A stretch of 41,267 nt of DNA from NCBI GenBank assembly GCA_024642265.1, contig JAHEBL010000023.1:1-41267 (forward strand), written 5' to 3'. Under the pieces are notes generated by a model that did no database searches, was not told the DNA's origin, and saw only the letters and a program-made list of their open reading frames with translations. Numbering within the stretch: the stretch's first letter is position 1; every line of letters starts with the position of its first letter. Source of the DNA: Haliea sp. (GTDB lineage: Bacteria > Pseudomonadota > Gammaproteobacteria > Pseudomonadales > Halieaceae). This document shows, piece by piece, positions 9,606 through 18,148 of the stretch. Position numbers and translations under genes: made by a program.

Positions 9606-10010
9606 ATGCGCAGGACAAATAAAGCAGTTGCTGAGGATGAAGCCCAGATCGATTTGACGCCCATGCTGGACGTTGTATTCATCATGCTCATCTTCTTCAT
9701 CGTTACCGCATCGTTTATCAAAGAGGCGGGGATCGAGGTCAACCGGCCTGAGGCATCCACGTCCCAGCCCAAGGAAAACGTGAACATCCTGGTAGCGATC
9801 AACGCCACCAACGAAATCTGGATGGATAAACGCCGCATCGATGCTCGCGCCGTGAGAGCGAACATCGAGCGCCTGCACGCCGAGAATCCCAAGGGTGCAG
9901 TGGTAATACAGGCGGACAACAAGTCCAATACCGAGACAGTGGCCGCGGTGCTTGATGCCGCTCGCGAAGCGGGCGTCTACGATGTGTCACTGGCCACCGA
10001 AGATAAGTAG
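9606..10010 (+). CDS. exbD: ExbD-family biopolymer transport protein
   Basis: The 134-residue protein has one N-terminal membrane helix containing the essential proton-carrying Asp in IDLTPMLDVVFIMLIFF, and a periplasmic ExbD/TolR domain (about 50-130). It is the stator partner of ExbB and TtpC in the inner membrane. It lies 13 bases after exbB with AGAG upstream. A second, clearly paralogous ExbD is encoded at 20177-20632. Confidence 0.93.
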   Translation: MRRTNKAVAEDEAQIDLTPMLDVVFIMLIFFIVTASFIKEAGIEVNRPEASTSQPKENVNILVAINATNEIWMDKRRIDARAVRANIERLHAENPKGAVVIQADNKSNTETVAAVLDAAREAGVYDVSLATEDK

Positions 10011-10016
10011 TCCACT

Positions 10017-10625
10017 ATGAATCGCAACTTTTTCAGGCTCTTGATCGGCGCGTTACTCGCGTTGCCCGTCGCAGGTGGTCTGTTTTTCATCATGCAGTAC
10101 CTGATTGCTACCGCCGACCCGAAAATCGACGAAACCAAGCAGCGTAAACTGGCGGACATATTCATGCCGGAGCGTGAAATCGAGACCAACCTGAAAGAGC
10201 AGAAGCCCGATAAGGTAGACGACCCGGAAGAGCCCCCGCCGGATCTGGATACCCCGGACGTTGAGATGGACATGGACGTTGAAGTTGTCAACGTCGCACC
10301 CCAGGCGCAGGTCGATGTATCGATCGAGAGCTCCGGAATGGCCTCCGGCGATGGCGAATACCTGCCGATTGTAAAAGTAGCGCCGATCTATCCGCGCAGG
10401 GCCCAGACCCGTGGCATTTCCGGATATTGCATCGTGGAATACACGGTGACCACCTCCGGCGCCATCCGCGATCCGAAACCGGTTGATTGCCAACCCTCCG
10501 GTGTGTTTGAGTCCGCCTCCGTCAAGGCCGCACAGAAGTTCAAGTACAAGCCCCGCGTGGTGGATGGTGTTGCCATTGAGGTGGCGGGTGTGCAGAACAA
10601 GTTCACCTATGAATTGGAACAGTGA
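10017..10625 (+). CDS. tonB: TonB-family energy transducer (TonB2 type)
   Basis: The 202-residue protein has a short cytoplasmic start, one membrane anchor (about 9-30), an acidic proline-containing spacer (about 60-95, EEPPPDLDTPD) and a C-terminal TonB domain (about 115-200) with the typical YPRRAQTRGISGYCIVEYTV and FKYKPRVVDG blocks. It transmits proton-motive force from ExbB/D to TonB-dependent receptors for siderophores, haem or other large substrates. The spacer is much shorter and less proline-rich than in E. coli TonB, as in Vibrio TonB2. No TonB-dependent receptor is in the window. Confidence 0.93.
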   Translation: MNRNFFRLLIGALLALPVAGGLFFIMQYLIATADPKIDETKQRKLADIFMPEREIETNLKEQKPDKVDDPEEPPPDLDTPDVEMDMDVEVVNVAPQAQVDVSIESSGMASGDGEYLPIVKVAPIYPRRAQTRGISGYCIVEYTVTTSGAIRDPKPVDCQPSGVFESASVKAAQKFKYKPRVVDGVAIEVAGVQNKFTYELEQ

Positions 10626-10640
10626 GACGGTTGACGCGCT

Positions 10641-11981
10641 ATGAAATTGTTTAAGCCCCGCACCTGGATTCACGCCGCGCTGTTGGCAGTCCCGGTCGTT
10701 GCCACGCAGGTGGCGGTGTCCCAGCTGCAGGCAGACCTTGGCTGGCAAGCACTTTCCGCGGCGACAGCCCAGGAGAAGAAGGGACCGGATACAAGAGAAA
10801 CCCGTCGCACGCCCGCGCTGCGAAATAATGTCTACGAAAAACTGGCGGCGGCCCAGGAAGCGGCCGAAGCCAAGGACCTGAACGGTGCAGCCAGCATCCT
10901 CGACGGGATGATCTCGTCCGGCGGCAAAAATGCCCTCAACAGTTATGAACTGGCCAATGTCTATAACCTCTACGCGTTCATTCATTATTCCAGGGAAGAT
11001 TACGCCAAGGCGCTGAAAGCATACGAACAGGTAGTGGCCCAGCCCGATATCCCCATAGCGATGGAGATCAATACAAAGTACACGATCGCCCAGTTGTATT
11101 TTGTTCAGGAGCAATGGCAAAAGGGCGTCAATGCCCTGCTAGGATGGTTTGCCGTTACCGATAAGCCGAACGCAAACGCCTATGTGCTGCTGGCCCAGGG
11201 CTATTACCAGACCAAGGACTACGATAAGGCGCTTTTCAATGTTGAGAAAGCCATCAGCATGTACAAGGCGGAAGACAAGCTGCCCAAGGAGCAGTGGTAT
11301 AACCTGGCCCGCTTCCTGTATTTCGAGAAGGATGATGTAAAGAACACCGTCGCCACGCTGGAACAACTGCTCACGTACTATCCCAAGAAGGAATACTGGG
11401 TACAGATTTCGCACATGTACGGCGAACAGAAAAAGGAAGGCCGGCAACTGGCCGCCATGGATACCGCATACGTGCAGAACATGCTGGATAAAGGCACCGA
11501 GCAGGTGACGATGGCTTACCTTTATCTCAATGGTGAGGTTCCCTACCGAGCCGGCAAGGTAATGGAGAAGGGTCTCAAAAACGGTTCCATTCCAGCCACA
11601 TCAAAGAATTACGAGATTGCCGCGAGTGCCTGGCGCCAGGCCCAGGAGCTCGACAAGGCTATTCCGGCGATGGAAGAGGCCGCGGCGAAATCCGATACCG
11701 GCGAGCTGTATGCCCGTTTGGGCAACATTTACCTGGACAGCGACCGTAACAAAGAGGCGATTGTTGCCATCAACAAGGGCCTGTCGCGCGGGGGTGTGAA
11801 GCGTGCCGATACCGCGCGCCTGGTGTTGGGCATGGCCTACTTCAATACCAAACAGTACGACAAGGCGCGCGAGGCTTTCCAGGCGGCCGGGCGCGATGAG
11901 CGTTCGGCCAAGTATGCCGAACAGTGGATAAGCTACCTGGATTCAGAGCTTGACCGGCAGGCGAAACTGCAGGACAGCTAG
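10641..11981 (+). CDS. TPR-repeat protein of the TonB2-type cluster
   Basis: The 446-residue protein carries an N-terminal export signal or anchor (about 1-45, ending near TAQ-EKK) and then many tetratricopeptide-like helical repeats up to the end. Clear TPR consensus stretches are ANVYNLYAFIHYSREDYAKA, YVLLAQGYYQTKDYDKA, ELYARLGNIYLDSDRNKEA and LVLGMAYFNTKQYDKA. It is the last gene of the operon, 15 bases after tonB, as in Vibrio TonB2 clusters. TPR arrays bind protein partners, so it may act as a periplasmic scaffold for the complex (inference). Confidence 0.9.
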   Translation: MKLFKPRTWIHAALLAVPVVATQVAVSQLQADLGWQALSAATAQEKKGPDTRETRRTPALRNNVYEKLAAAQEAAEAKDLNGAASILDGMISSGGKNALNSYELANVYNLYAFIHYSREDYAKALKAYEQVVAQPDIPIAMEINTKYTIAQLYFVQEQWQKGVNALLGWFAVTDKPNANAYVLLAQGYYQTKDYDKALFNVEKAISMYKAEDKLPKEQWYNLARFLYFEKDDVKNTVATLEQLLTYYPKKEYWVQISHMYGEQKKEGRQLAAMDTAYVQNMLDKGTEQVTMAYLYLNGEVPYRAGKVMEKGLKNGSIPATSKNYEIAASAWRQAQELDKAIPAMEEAAAKSDTGELYARLGNIYLDSDRNKEAIVAINKGLSRGGVKRADTARLVLGMAYFNTKQYDKAREAFQAAGRDERSAKYAEQWISYLDSELDRQAKLQDS

Positions 11982-12007
11982 GCCGGGGTAAGCTCAGGCG
12001 CGGCAAT

Positions 12008-12037
12008 AAAAAAGGAGCTCCATGGAGCTCCTTTTTT
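12008..12037. terminator. perfectly symmetric bidirectional terminator
   Basis: GGAGCTCC-AT-GGAGCTCC (12014-12031) is flanked by six As on the left and six Ts on the right, so the whole 30-base element is its own reverse complement. It lies 26 bases after the TPR stop and 28 bases after the convergent cold-shock gene, and can end both transcripts. Confidence 0.92.
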
Positions 12038-12065
12038 GTTTTGCCTGATACCTTTTTAAGGGGTA

Positions 12066-12272
12066 TTACAGGGGGACTACATTCTCTGCTTGAGGACCTT
12101 TCTGGCCATCAGTGACAGTGAACTGGACTTTCTGGCCGTCTGACAGAGTCTTGAAGCCGTCGCCCTTGATGGAGCTGAAATGGACAAAGACGTCAGGACC
12201 ATCCTCGCGCTCAATAAAGCCGAAGCCCTTGGTCTCGTTAAACCATTTAACTGTGCCGGTTGTTGTAGACAT
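12066..12272 (-). CDS. cold-shock domain protein (CspA family)
   Basis: This 68-residue single CSD protein carries RNP1 (KGFGFI, 15-20) and RNP2 (VFVHF, 28-32), the aromatic strips that bind single-stranded RNA and DNA. It starts [12 protein letters not shown], with AGGTAAA 8 bases before the ATG. It probably acts as an RNA chaperone that melts mRNA structure. The paralogue letter cannot be assigned from sequence alone. A long leader (about 135 bases) precedes it, as is usual for csp genes that are controlled after transcription. Confidence 0.96.
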   Translation of the reverse strand: MSTTTGTVKWFNETKGFGFIEREDGPDVFVHFSSIKGDGFKTLSDGQKVQFTVTDGQKGPQAENVVPL

Positions 12273-12443
12273 ATACTTTTACCTGTATAGCTTGCGGTGC
12301 CATGTCCAGGCACCTTTTCATTTAATAATTATTTATGGTTAACGTACCGATGAACTTGATGGAACTTCGACCGTGAGCATAAATACCGCTGAAACCACTC
12401 AGCTCGGTAGAGTGTATCACCAAATTCTCAGCTTTGCCGTCAA
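12273..12443 (-). promoter_or_regulatory. promoter and long 5' leader of the cold-shock gene
   Basis: On the minus strand TTGACG (12438-12443) and TGATAC (12414-12419) are 18 bases apart, a good sigma70 pair. Transcription would start near 12407, giving a leader of about 135 bases. In csp genes such leaders fold differently with temperature; here that is inference from length and position only. No other gene is seen between 12273 and 12558. Confidence 0.5.
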
Positions 12444-12558
12444 GGTTTTTCAACTATTTTGGGAATATTGCCTCCTTTTTACCCGCCGCTGCGCCGCGCT
12501 ACCAAGCCGCGGGGCGGGGGTATATGCTTGGTAATGCCGACGGCAGAGCGGTGGTCAA

Positions 12559-13215
12559 TTGCGAATACTATTGGTTGAAGACGATAGCCAGCTGGGCGAG
12601 TCGCTGGAGGCAGCCCTGCGGCTGGAGCAGTACGCCGTGGACTGGTTGCGCTCCGGTGAGCCGGTGCGGGCCGCGCTGGCTTCGACGCCCTACGATCTGC
12701 TGATCCTGGATCTCGGACTGCCGGGGGTTCCTGGCATACAGGTGCTGCGGCAATTGCGCGCGGACAAGCACCGTTTGCCGGTGCTGGTCCTGACCGCCCG
12801 CAGTACGGTGGCTGACAAGGTGGACGGCCTTGATTCCGGTGCTGACGATTATCTCACCAAGCCCTTTGATATCAGCGAACTGTTTGCGCGGGTGCGGACC
12901 CTGCTGCGCCGCAAGGGGGAGCAAAGATCTACGCAATTGCTCGCGGCGGGAATATCGCTCGACCCGGTGGAGCGGGTGGTCAGCTTCAATACCGAGCAGG
13001 TTGTCCTGACAGCCCGCGAGTTCGCCATCCTGGAGATACTGATGCGCAACGCGGGCCGCTATGTCTCCAGGGCACGCCTTGAGGAGGGTATCTACAGCTG
13101 GGGTGAAGAGGTCGAGTCCAATACTGTGGAGGTCTATATCTCTCGCCTGCGCAAGCGTTTCGGAAGCAGCTGCATAGAAACCATGCGCGGCGTCGGCTAT
13201 CGGGTGCCGGGGTGA
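12559..13215 (+). CDS. OmpR/PhoB-family response regulator (QseB/PmrA-like)
   Basis: The 218-residue protein has a receiver domain (1-115) with the acidic pair D8/D9, the phosphorylation site D51, T79 and K101, then a winged-helix DNA-binding domain (about 125-216) ending in the typical VEVYISRLRKRF and RGVGYRV. The start codon is TTG at 12559: the sequence MRILLVEDD needs it and no other in-frame start is plausible. The upstream ribosome site is weak (GGTGG), so expression may be low. Its stop overlaps the kinase start. Target genes are not evident. Confidence 0.92.
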   Translation: MRILLVEDDSQLGESLEAALRLEQYAVDWLRSGEPVRAALASTPYDLLILDLGLPGVPGIQVLRQLRADKHRLPVLVLTARSTVADKVDGLDSGADDYLTKPFDISELFARVRTLLRRKGEQRSTQLLAAGISLDPVERVVSFNTEQVVLTAREFAILEILMRNAGRYVSRARLEEGIYSWGEEVESNTVEVYISRLRKRFGSSCIETMRGVGYRVPG

Positions 13216-14609
13216 TGGCCTCGCTAAAAACCCGGCTGGTACTGATTCTGCTGGCCCTGACGTTTGGCGCCTGGGTGGCGTCGGCGCTCCTCACGTTTGC
13301 CTTTACCAGTCGTGTGATGCTGGACCAGGTCGACCGGCAGCTGGAGCAGTACGCTGACCTTGTAAAGTACATCACCGCGGTATTTGCGCGTCAGGTGGAC
13401 GAGGGTCTGCCGCTGTCCGAGCCCTGGCTAAGCGGGAAATTCGAGACGGCTCACCTGGAACCCATCGTTATCGAGGCCCCCACCGGTGATAAACTCAACC
13501 CGGCCCTCAATATCTGGCTGAACGACAGTCTCATCGCTGTCATGGCCGATTCCCCGAGATTTGACCAGCCCACTGCCGAGGGCTTTGCCTTCGGTGGTCC
13601 CGGGGGCGAGGCAAGCAACTGGCGAGTGCTTACCCGCTACGACCAGCTTAACGGACTGTGGTTACAGGTTGGTATCGAGACCCATGGTGCGCGCCGGGAC
13701 ATGCTCGGTATGCTCGGTCGAGCCCTGCTGCCCCTGCTGGTCGTGCTGCCCCTCACGGTTGTATTGCTCTACTTTGGCGTATCCAGGGGCCTCAAGCCCC
13801 TCAAAGCCCTGGCCAACCAGATCGCGATACGCAACCCGGCCCTGCTGGATCCCGTGGACCCCAGCGGAGCCCCTACCGAACTGCAGGGCATTGTTTCGTC
13901 CCTCAACGAGTTATTGCAACGCCTGGCGCTGGCGCTGGAGGGTGAGCAGCGTTTCACTGCCAATGCCGCCCACGAATTGCTGACACCACTGGCCGCGATA
14001 AAAACCGAAGTGCAGCTATGCCAATTGCAGCTGGGCCAGGAACGCGCCGTCGCCATGCTGGACCGCATCTCCCAGCGGGTTGATCGTGCCAGCCATACCG
14101 TGGCGCAATTGTTGACCCTGGCGCGGCTCGATCCCGATGACCCGATCGTCAGGCAGCGAGTCAGTTTGTACTCACTACTGTCGCAGGCGTTGCTGGATAC
14201 GTCCTACCTGGCAGATGAAAGGAAATTAACAATAGACCTGGACAGCGACGGTGAGGCTTTTATCACCGGTAGCGAGGACTCACTCGGGATACTGCTGTGT
14301 AATCTCCTGATCAATGCCTTTCGCTATGCCAGTGCGCAGTCTGCGGTGCTGATTTGCCTGCGCGCGGGTGAGCGCGTGGTGCTGACCATAAGGAATGAAT
14401 GCCCGGCCTTGTCCTCCCGGGAGTTTGGTCGCATTGCTGAACGCTTTTACCGTGCGCCCGGCTCCTCGGGTCAGGGCGCGGGACTGGGGTTGTCGATTGT
14501 CACCCGAATCGCCGAACAGCACGGCGCGCTTATGAGCGTGGGGCCGGGAGATTCCGGCCAGGGGTTCTGCGTCCGCCTGGAATTCCCCCCGGCAGCTGTG
14601 GCCAGCTGA
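13215..14609 (+). CDS. sensor histidine kinase (QseC/PmrB-like)
   Basis: The 464-residue protein has a first membrane helix (about 7-30), a periplasmic sensor region (about 35-160), a second helix (about 165-190), a HAMP-like linker, an H-box with the phosphorylated His at about 253 (AAHELLTPLAAIKTEV), an N-box (CNLLINAFRYA) and a G-box (GAGLGLSIV). The H-box has Leu where most kinases have Arg (HELRTP). GTG at 13212 is an alternative start 3 bases earlier; both overlap the regulator stop. It is the partner of the upstream response regulator. Confidence 0.92.
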   Translation: MASLKTRLVLILLALTFGAWVASALLTFAFTSRVMLDQVDRQLEQYADLVKYITAVFARQVDEGLPLSEPWLSGKFETAHLEPIVIEAPTGDKLNPALNIWLNDSLIAVMADSPRFDQPTAEGFAFGGPGGEASNWRVLTRYDQLNGLWLQVGIETHGARRDMLGMLGRALLPLLVVLPLTVVLLYFGVSRGLKPLKALANQIAIRNPALLDPVDPSGAPTELQGIVSSLNELLQRLALALEGEQRFTANAAHELLTPLAAIKTEVQLCQLQLGQERAVAMLDRISQRVDRASHTVAQLLTLARLDPDDPIVRQRVSLYSLLSQALLDTSYLADERKLTIDLDSDGEAFITGSEDSLGILLCNLLINAFRYASAQSAVLICLRAGERVVLTIRNECPALSSREFGRIAERFYRAPGSSGQGAGLGLSIVTRIAEQHGALMSVGPGDSGQGFCVRLEFPPAAVAS

Positions 14610-14612
14610 TGG

Positions 14613-15554
14613 CTACAGCGGAGCGTGGGCCGCGCCAATCAGGCCGGGCTGACCGCTGGTGATTACATAGACGGGTACTTCCGCCAGGGTATCGCGCATG
14701 GCGCCCTTGTCGACGAGGCGGCGGTGAAAGTCGCTGTCGCCCAGAAAGTCGGTCATCGCCGGAACGATACCGCCGGCCAGGTAGAGGCCGCCATAGGATC
14801 CGTTGGCCAGCAGGAAATCACCGCAGGCAGAGCCGAGCAGAGCGCAGAAGGTTTCGAGCGCCTGCACACAGAGCCCGTCATTGCCCGACAGTGCCCGGCG
14901 CGAGATCTCGGTGGGCTCCAGGCTCTCTGCATGTTCTCCCCTGACTTCCGCCAGCGCACGGTGCAGGCGCACAAGGCCGGGACCTGAGACCAGCAGTTCG
15001 GCGTAAATATTACCGTGGCGGGGCAGCAGCAGGCGGAAAATATCCAGTTCCAGCACGTTGCCTGGCGCCAGGCCCATATGCCCCGGCTCGCAGGCAAAGC
15101 TGTGGGCGATATCGTTAAACCAGTCAAGGAATGCCCCACCCAGGCCGGTGCCCGGCCCCACGGTCGCCAACCGACCGCCCTGCCGATCTCCCCGGCCCCG
15201 GTGCAGCTGCTGTCGATCGCCGGCGGCCAGATGTGGCAGGGCATAGGCATTGGCCTCAAAGTCGTTCAGCCGGCGCAGGTGCCGAAAGTCGAACCGGGTG
15301 GCAAGCTCGCCGCAGGAAAATGACCAATCCATATTGGACATAATCACCCTGTCTGTGGAGGGCGGTGCGGCCACCGCAATGCAGCAGGTCTGCGGTGCGG
15401 GCTCCGACAGCTGTTCAAGCCAGCTGGCGAAGACATCCTCGAGCCGCGCGAAGTCGCGGTTGACGTAGGTGCGGAGCGCGCGAAACCCGGGCCTGGCCGG
15501 ATCGAACAGCGCCAATCGCGTGTTGGTGCCGCCGATATCGGCGACTACGCGCAT
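14613..15554 (-). CDS. glk: glucokinase
   Basis: The 313-residue protein (MRVVADIGGTNTRLALFD) is a bacterial Glk of the ROK-unrelated E. coli type. It has the phosphate-1 motif DIGGTNTRLA, the sugar-binding LNDFEANAYALP, GPGTGLGGAF and the late GGIVP motif. It phosphorylates glucose to glucose-6-phosphate with ATP. The ATG at 15554 is chosen because it fits the family start; a GTG at 15575, giving 7 more residues, lies only 4 bases after the pyk stop and is possible. It follows pyk on the same strand, linking the first and last ATP-handling steps of glycolysis. Confidence 0.93.
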   Translation of the reverse strand: MRVVADIGGTNTRLALFDPARPGFRALRTYVNRDFARLEDVFASWLEQLSEPAPQTCCIAVAAPPSTDRVIMSNMDWSFSCGELATRFDFRHLRRLNDFEANAYALPHLAAGDRQQLHRGRGDRQGGRLATVGPGTGLGGAFLDWFNDIAHSFACEPGHMGLAPGNVLELDIFRLLLPRHGNIYAELLVSGPGLVRLHRALAEVRGEHAESLEPTEISRRALSGNDGLCVQALETFCALLGSACGDFLLANGSYGGLYLAGGIVPAMTDFLGDSDFHRRLVDKGAMRDTLAEVPVYVITSGQPGLIGAAHAPL

Positions 15555-15579
15555 GGCACCGGTCGCTTGGGACACTGCA

Positions 15580-17037
15580 CTATACCGGCAGTATTTTCAT
15601 GATGTTGGTGGATCCGGCCCGGCCCATGACCTCGCCCTTGGTGAGCAGGATAGAGTCGTTCTTTTGCAGGAAGTGCCCATCGCGCAGGAATTCGATGGCC
15701 CGGGCTTCGACACTGTCGTGATCAAAGGCGGTTGCATCGAAAAACAGTGGAATCACGCCGCGGCACAGGCAGAGTTTCTGCAGGGTCTGGCTGCGATGAC
15801 TGAGGGCAAAAATCGGCAGGCCCGAACTCAGGCGGGACATGAGCAGCGGCGTGGTGCCCGATTCTGTCAGGCAGGCGATACCGCGCACATTTGCATAGTG
15901 GTTGGCCGCGTAAATCGCCGACATGGCGATCGCTTCCTGGGCATCCGCAAACTGCCGGTCCAGGCGATAACGCGAGGTTCTGGTGATGGCCTGGCGCTCG
16001 GCGCCCTGGGCCGCATCGGCCATGGCCATCACCACCTCGACCGGGTATTTCCCCACCGCGGTCTCCGCCGACAGCATCACCGCATCGGTCCCATCCAGCA
16101 CGGCGTTGGCCACATCAAATACCTCCGCCCGGGTCGGCATGGAGCTGCTTATCATCGATTCCATCATCTGTGTGGCAGTGATGACCACCCGGTCCATTTT
16201 TCTCGCCCGGGAGATCAGCTCTTTCTGGATACCGATGAGTTGCGCGTCGCCCACCTCTACCCCAAGGTCACCCCGGGCCACCATGATACCGGAGGACGCG
16301 GTGATCACGCTGTTCAGGATGGCGTCATCGGCCACCACCTCGGCACGCTCGATCTTGGCAATGATGGCAGGTTCCAGGTTGTGCTCCGCCAGCAGCTCCC
16401 TGGTCTGGAAAATATCTGCCGCACTGGATACAAAGGACACCGCCACGAAGTCAGGATTGACCTGCGTCAGGCTGCTGATGTCGGTGAGATCCTTGGCCGT
16501 GAGAGCCGGCGCCGCCAGGCCCCCGCCCAGTCGATTGATGCCCTTGCGGGAGCCGAGTTTGCCGCCCACGAGAATGGTGCAGTCCACGGCAGAGGTGTCA
16601 ACGTCGTCTACCCGCAGGCGAATGCGACCGTCGTCCAGCAACAGGGTGTCGCCCCGGTAGACGCTGCTGCACAGGGCCGGGTAGTCGAGCCCCACGCCGC
16701 GCGCGTCGCCCTCACCCTCGCCAATCGACAAGTCCAGGCGAAACCGGTCACCGGTGCTGAGCTCCACGTGGTCCTGGCGGAAGCTGCCAATGCGGATTTT
16801 GGGTCCCTGCAAGTCGGCAAGAATGCCCACATAGCGGTCTGCGATGGCGGCCTGTTTGCGAATACGCCGCGCTACCCTGGCATGCTGCTCAGCGGTGCCG
16901 TGGCTGAAGTTCAGGCGGAAAACGTTGACGCCGGCGGATATCAGCCTGGCAATCATGTCCGCAGATTCGCTGGCCGGACCGATGGTCGCCACGATCTTGG
17001 TGCGTCTGTGTACTTTCGGGGTCACTTTGTTTCCCAT
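15580..17037 (-). CDS. pyk: pyruvate kinase
   Basis: The 485-residue protein converts PEP and ADP to pyruvate and ATP. It has the N-terminal RRTKIVATIGPAS, VNVFRLNFSHG, the barrel signature around AIIAKIERAEVV (catalytic Lys and following Glu), GIMVARGDLGVEV for metal and PEP binding, and a C-terminal regulatory domain of normal length. It is followed by glk 25 bases later. The ATG at 17037 begins MGNKVTPKVHRRTK. The upstream glpQ stop is 56 bases away. It competes with PtsP for PEP, but no regulatory link is visible. Confidence 0.96.
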   Translation of the reverse strand: MGNKVTPKVHRRTKIVATIGPASESADMIARLISAGVNVFRLNFSHGTAEQHARVARRIRKQAAIADRYVGILADLQGPKIRIGSFRQDHVELSTGDRFRLDLSIGEGEGDARGVGLDYPALCSSVYRGDTLLLDDGRIRLRVDDVDTSAVDCTILVGGKLGSRKGINRLGGGLAAPALTAKDLTDISSLTQVNPDFVAVSFVSSAADIFQTRELLAEHNLEPAIIAKIERAEVVADDAILNSVITASSGIMVARGDLGVEVGDAQLIGIQKELISRARKMDRVVITATQMMESMISSSMPTRAEVFDVANAVLDGTDAVMLSAETAVGKYPVEVVMAMADAAQGAERQAITRTSRYRLDRQFADAQEAIAMSAIYAANHYANVRGIACLTESGTTPLLMSRLSSGLPIFALSHRSQTLQKLCLCRGVIPLFFDATAFDHDSVEARAIEFLRDGHFLQKNDSILLTKGEVMGRAGSTNIMKILPV

Positions 17038-17093
17038 GTCTTGGCGGGCTACATGATAACCCTATCCCGCGCTACTTCCAGTATCCGCTGTGG

Positions 17094-18077
17094 CTAGATG
17101 ATGTTCTCGCGGCGCAGGTAGTGGCGAACCGTGTCGGGGAAATCGGTAAAGACTCCGTCAACGCCGGCCCGCTTGAAGAAAATGTCCAGCAATTCATTGA
17201 AGTCCTCGACTCCGGCGGGCAGCTCGTCACTGCGAAATGTGTAGGGATGTACCGCGAGGCCGAGCGCGTGGGCCCGGTTTACCAGTTCGCTGAGCAGTAC
17301 CTCACCAGCCGGGCTGCGTCCCATATAGATCTGGGCCAGCCAGGGACCGATGCCGTGCGCATAGCTCGCGATCTCCGCGAGGCCTGCAGGGCTGCGCATG
17401 TAGTCGTAGTCGGAATCGCTGTCCTCACCCCAGCTGTTCTCGCCTATCAGTTGAATCAGCGGGAGCGGCGTTTTTATCTCATGGCGCAGGCGCTTCAGCG
17501 TCGGGCCATCGAAGCATTGCAGATAAACCTGCTGTGGCCGATCCGCGTAGCCTTTTTCGGCCAGTACGCTCAGTACGATGGTAGCGATATCCATACCCCT
17601 GGCCATGTGCAGGTTGGGGCCCTTGAGCTCCACATACAGGCCGGTGGTGCGGCCCCGGCTGCGGTCCAGGCCGGCGATGAGATCAATTTCCTCCGCCAGG
17701 GTAGGGATGCCAAACAGGGCTGGCGCGAGGGGAAACCTGCCGGGGTATACCGCGCGCTCGCTGCCTTCTCCGTGCTGGCTGCTGCGCTCATGTACCTTGA
17801 GCTGTCGCAGCTCCTCAAGCAGGAAATCCATTGCATAGAAACGGCCATCCGCCTGCGCCCGGCCAGGAAAACGCTGCGCCACGTCGGTGGTGCTCTCAAG
17901 GTAGACATCGTGCAGCACCACCGGGATGCCGTCCCTGCTCAAAACGACATCCTGCTCGATGTAGTCCGCATCCATCGCATGCGCCATGGCCTTGGCCGCC
18001 AGCGTATGTTCAGGCAGGTAGCCACTGGCGCCACGGTGGGCGATAACAATCGGACATGACCTCTGCGTTGTGCTCAT
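17094..18077 (-). CDS. glycerophosphodiester phosphodiesterase, cytoplasmic form
   Basis: The 327-residue GDPD protein has the catalytic [12 protein letters not shown] near the start and [19 protein letters not shown], giving the His/Arg/Glu/Asp metal and acid-base residues. It hydrolyses glycerophosphodiesters to glycerol-3-phosphate and an alcohol. The length and the long central insertion resemble GlpQ, but it begins [16 protein letters not shown] with no signal peptide, so unlike E. coli GlpQ it should be cytoplasmic. No glycerophosphodiester transporter is adjacent. A terminator upstream separates it from the binding-protein gene, although read-through remains possible. Confidence 0.92.
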   Translation of the reverse strand: MSTTQRSCPIVIAHRGASGYLPEHTLAAKAMAHAMDADYIEQDVVLSRDGIPVVLHDVYLESTTDVAQRFPGRAQADGRFYAMDFLLEELRQLKVHERSSQHGEGSERAVYPGRFPLAPALFGIPTLAEEIDLIAGLDRSRGRTTGLYVELKGPNLHMARGMDIATIVLSVLAEKGYADRPQQVYLQCFDGPTLKRLRHEIKTPLPLIQLIGENSWGEDSDSDYDYMRSPAGLAEIASYAHGIGPWLAQIYMGRSPAGEVLLSELVNRAHALGLAVHPYTFRSDELPAGVEDFNELLDIFFKRAGVDGVFTDFPDTVRHYLRRENII

Positions 18078-18098
18078 AAACGTGTCTACCGGAATTAA

Positions 18099-18130
18099 AA
18101 AAGGGCGGGATTCCAGCTTCCCGCCCTTTT
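18099..18130 (-). terminator. rho-independent terminator of the amino-acid binding protein gene
   Basis: A 12-bp perfect stem (arms 18099-18110 and 18119-18130, AAAAGGGCGGGA / TCCCGCCCTTTT) with an 8-base loop ends in a T-run on the minus strand. It lies 19 bases after the stop of the 18149-18958 gene. Confidence 0.9.
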
Positions 18131-18148
18131 ATTGCAACAGCGTGAGTC

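Noticed and set aside
15469-17097. 542-codon plus-strand open frame opposite pyk and the glk start
   Set aside because: Pyruvate kinase on the minus strand is certain; the His/Gly/Gln-rich antisense translation has no family character.
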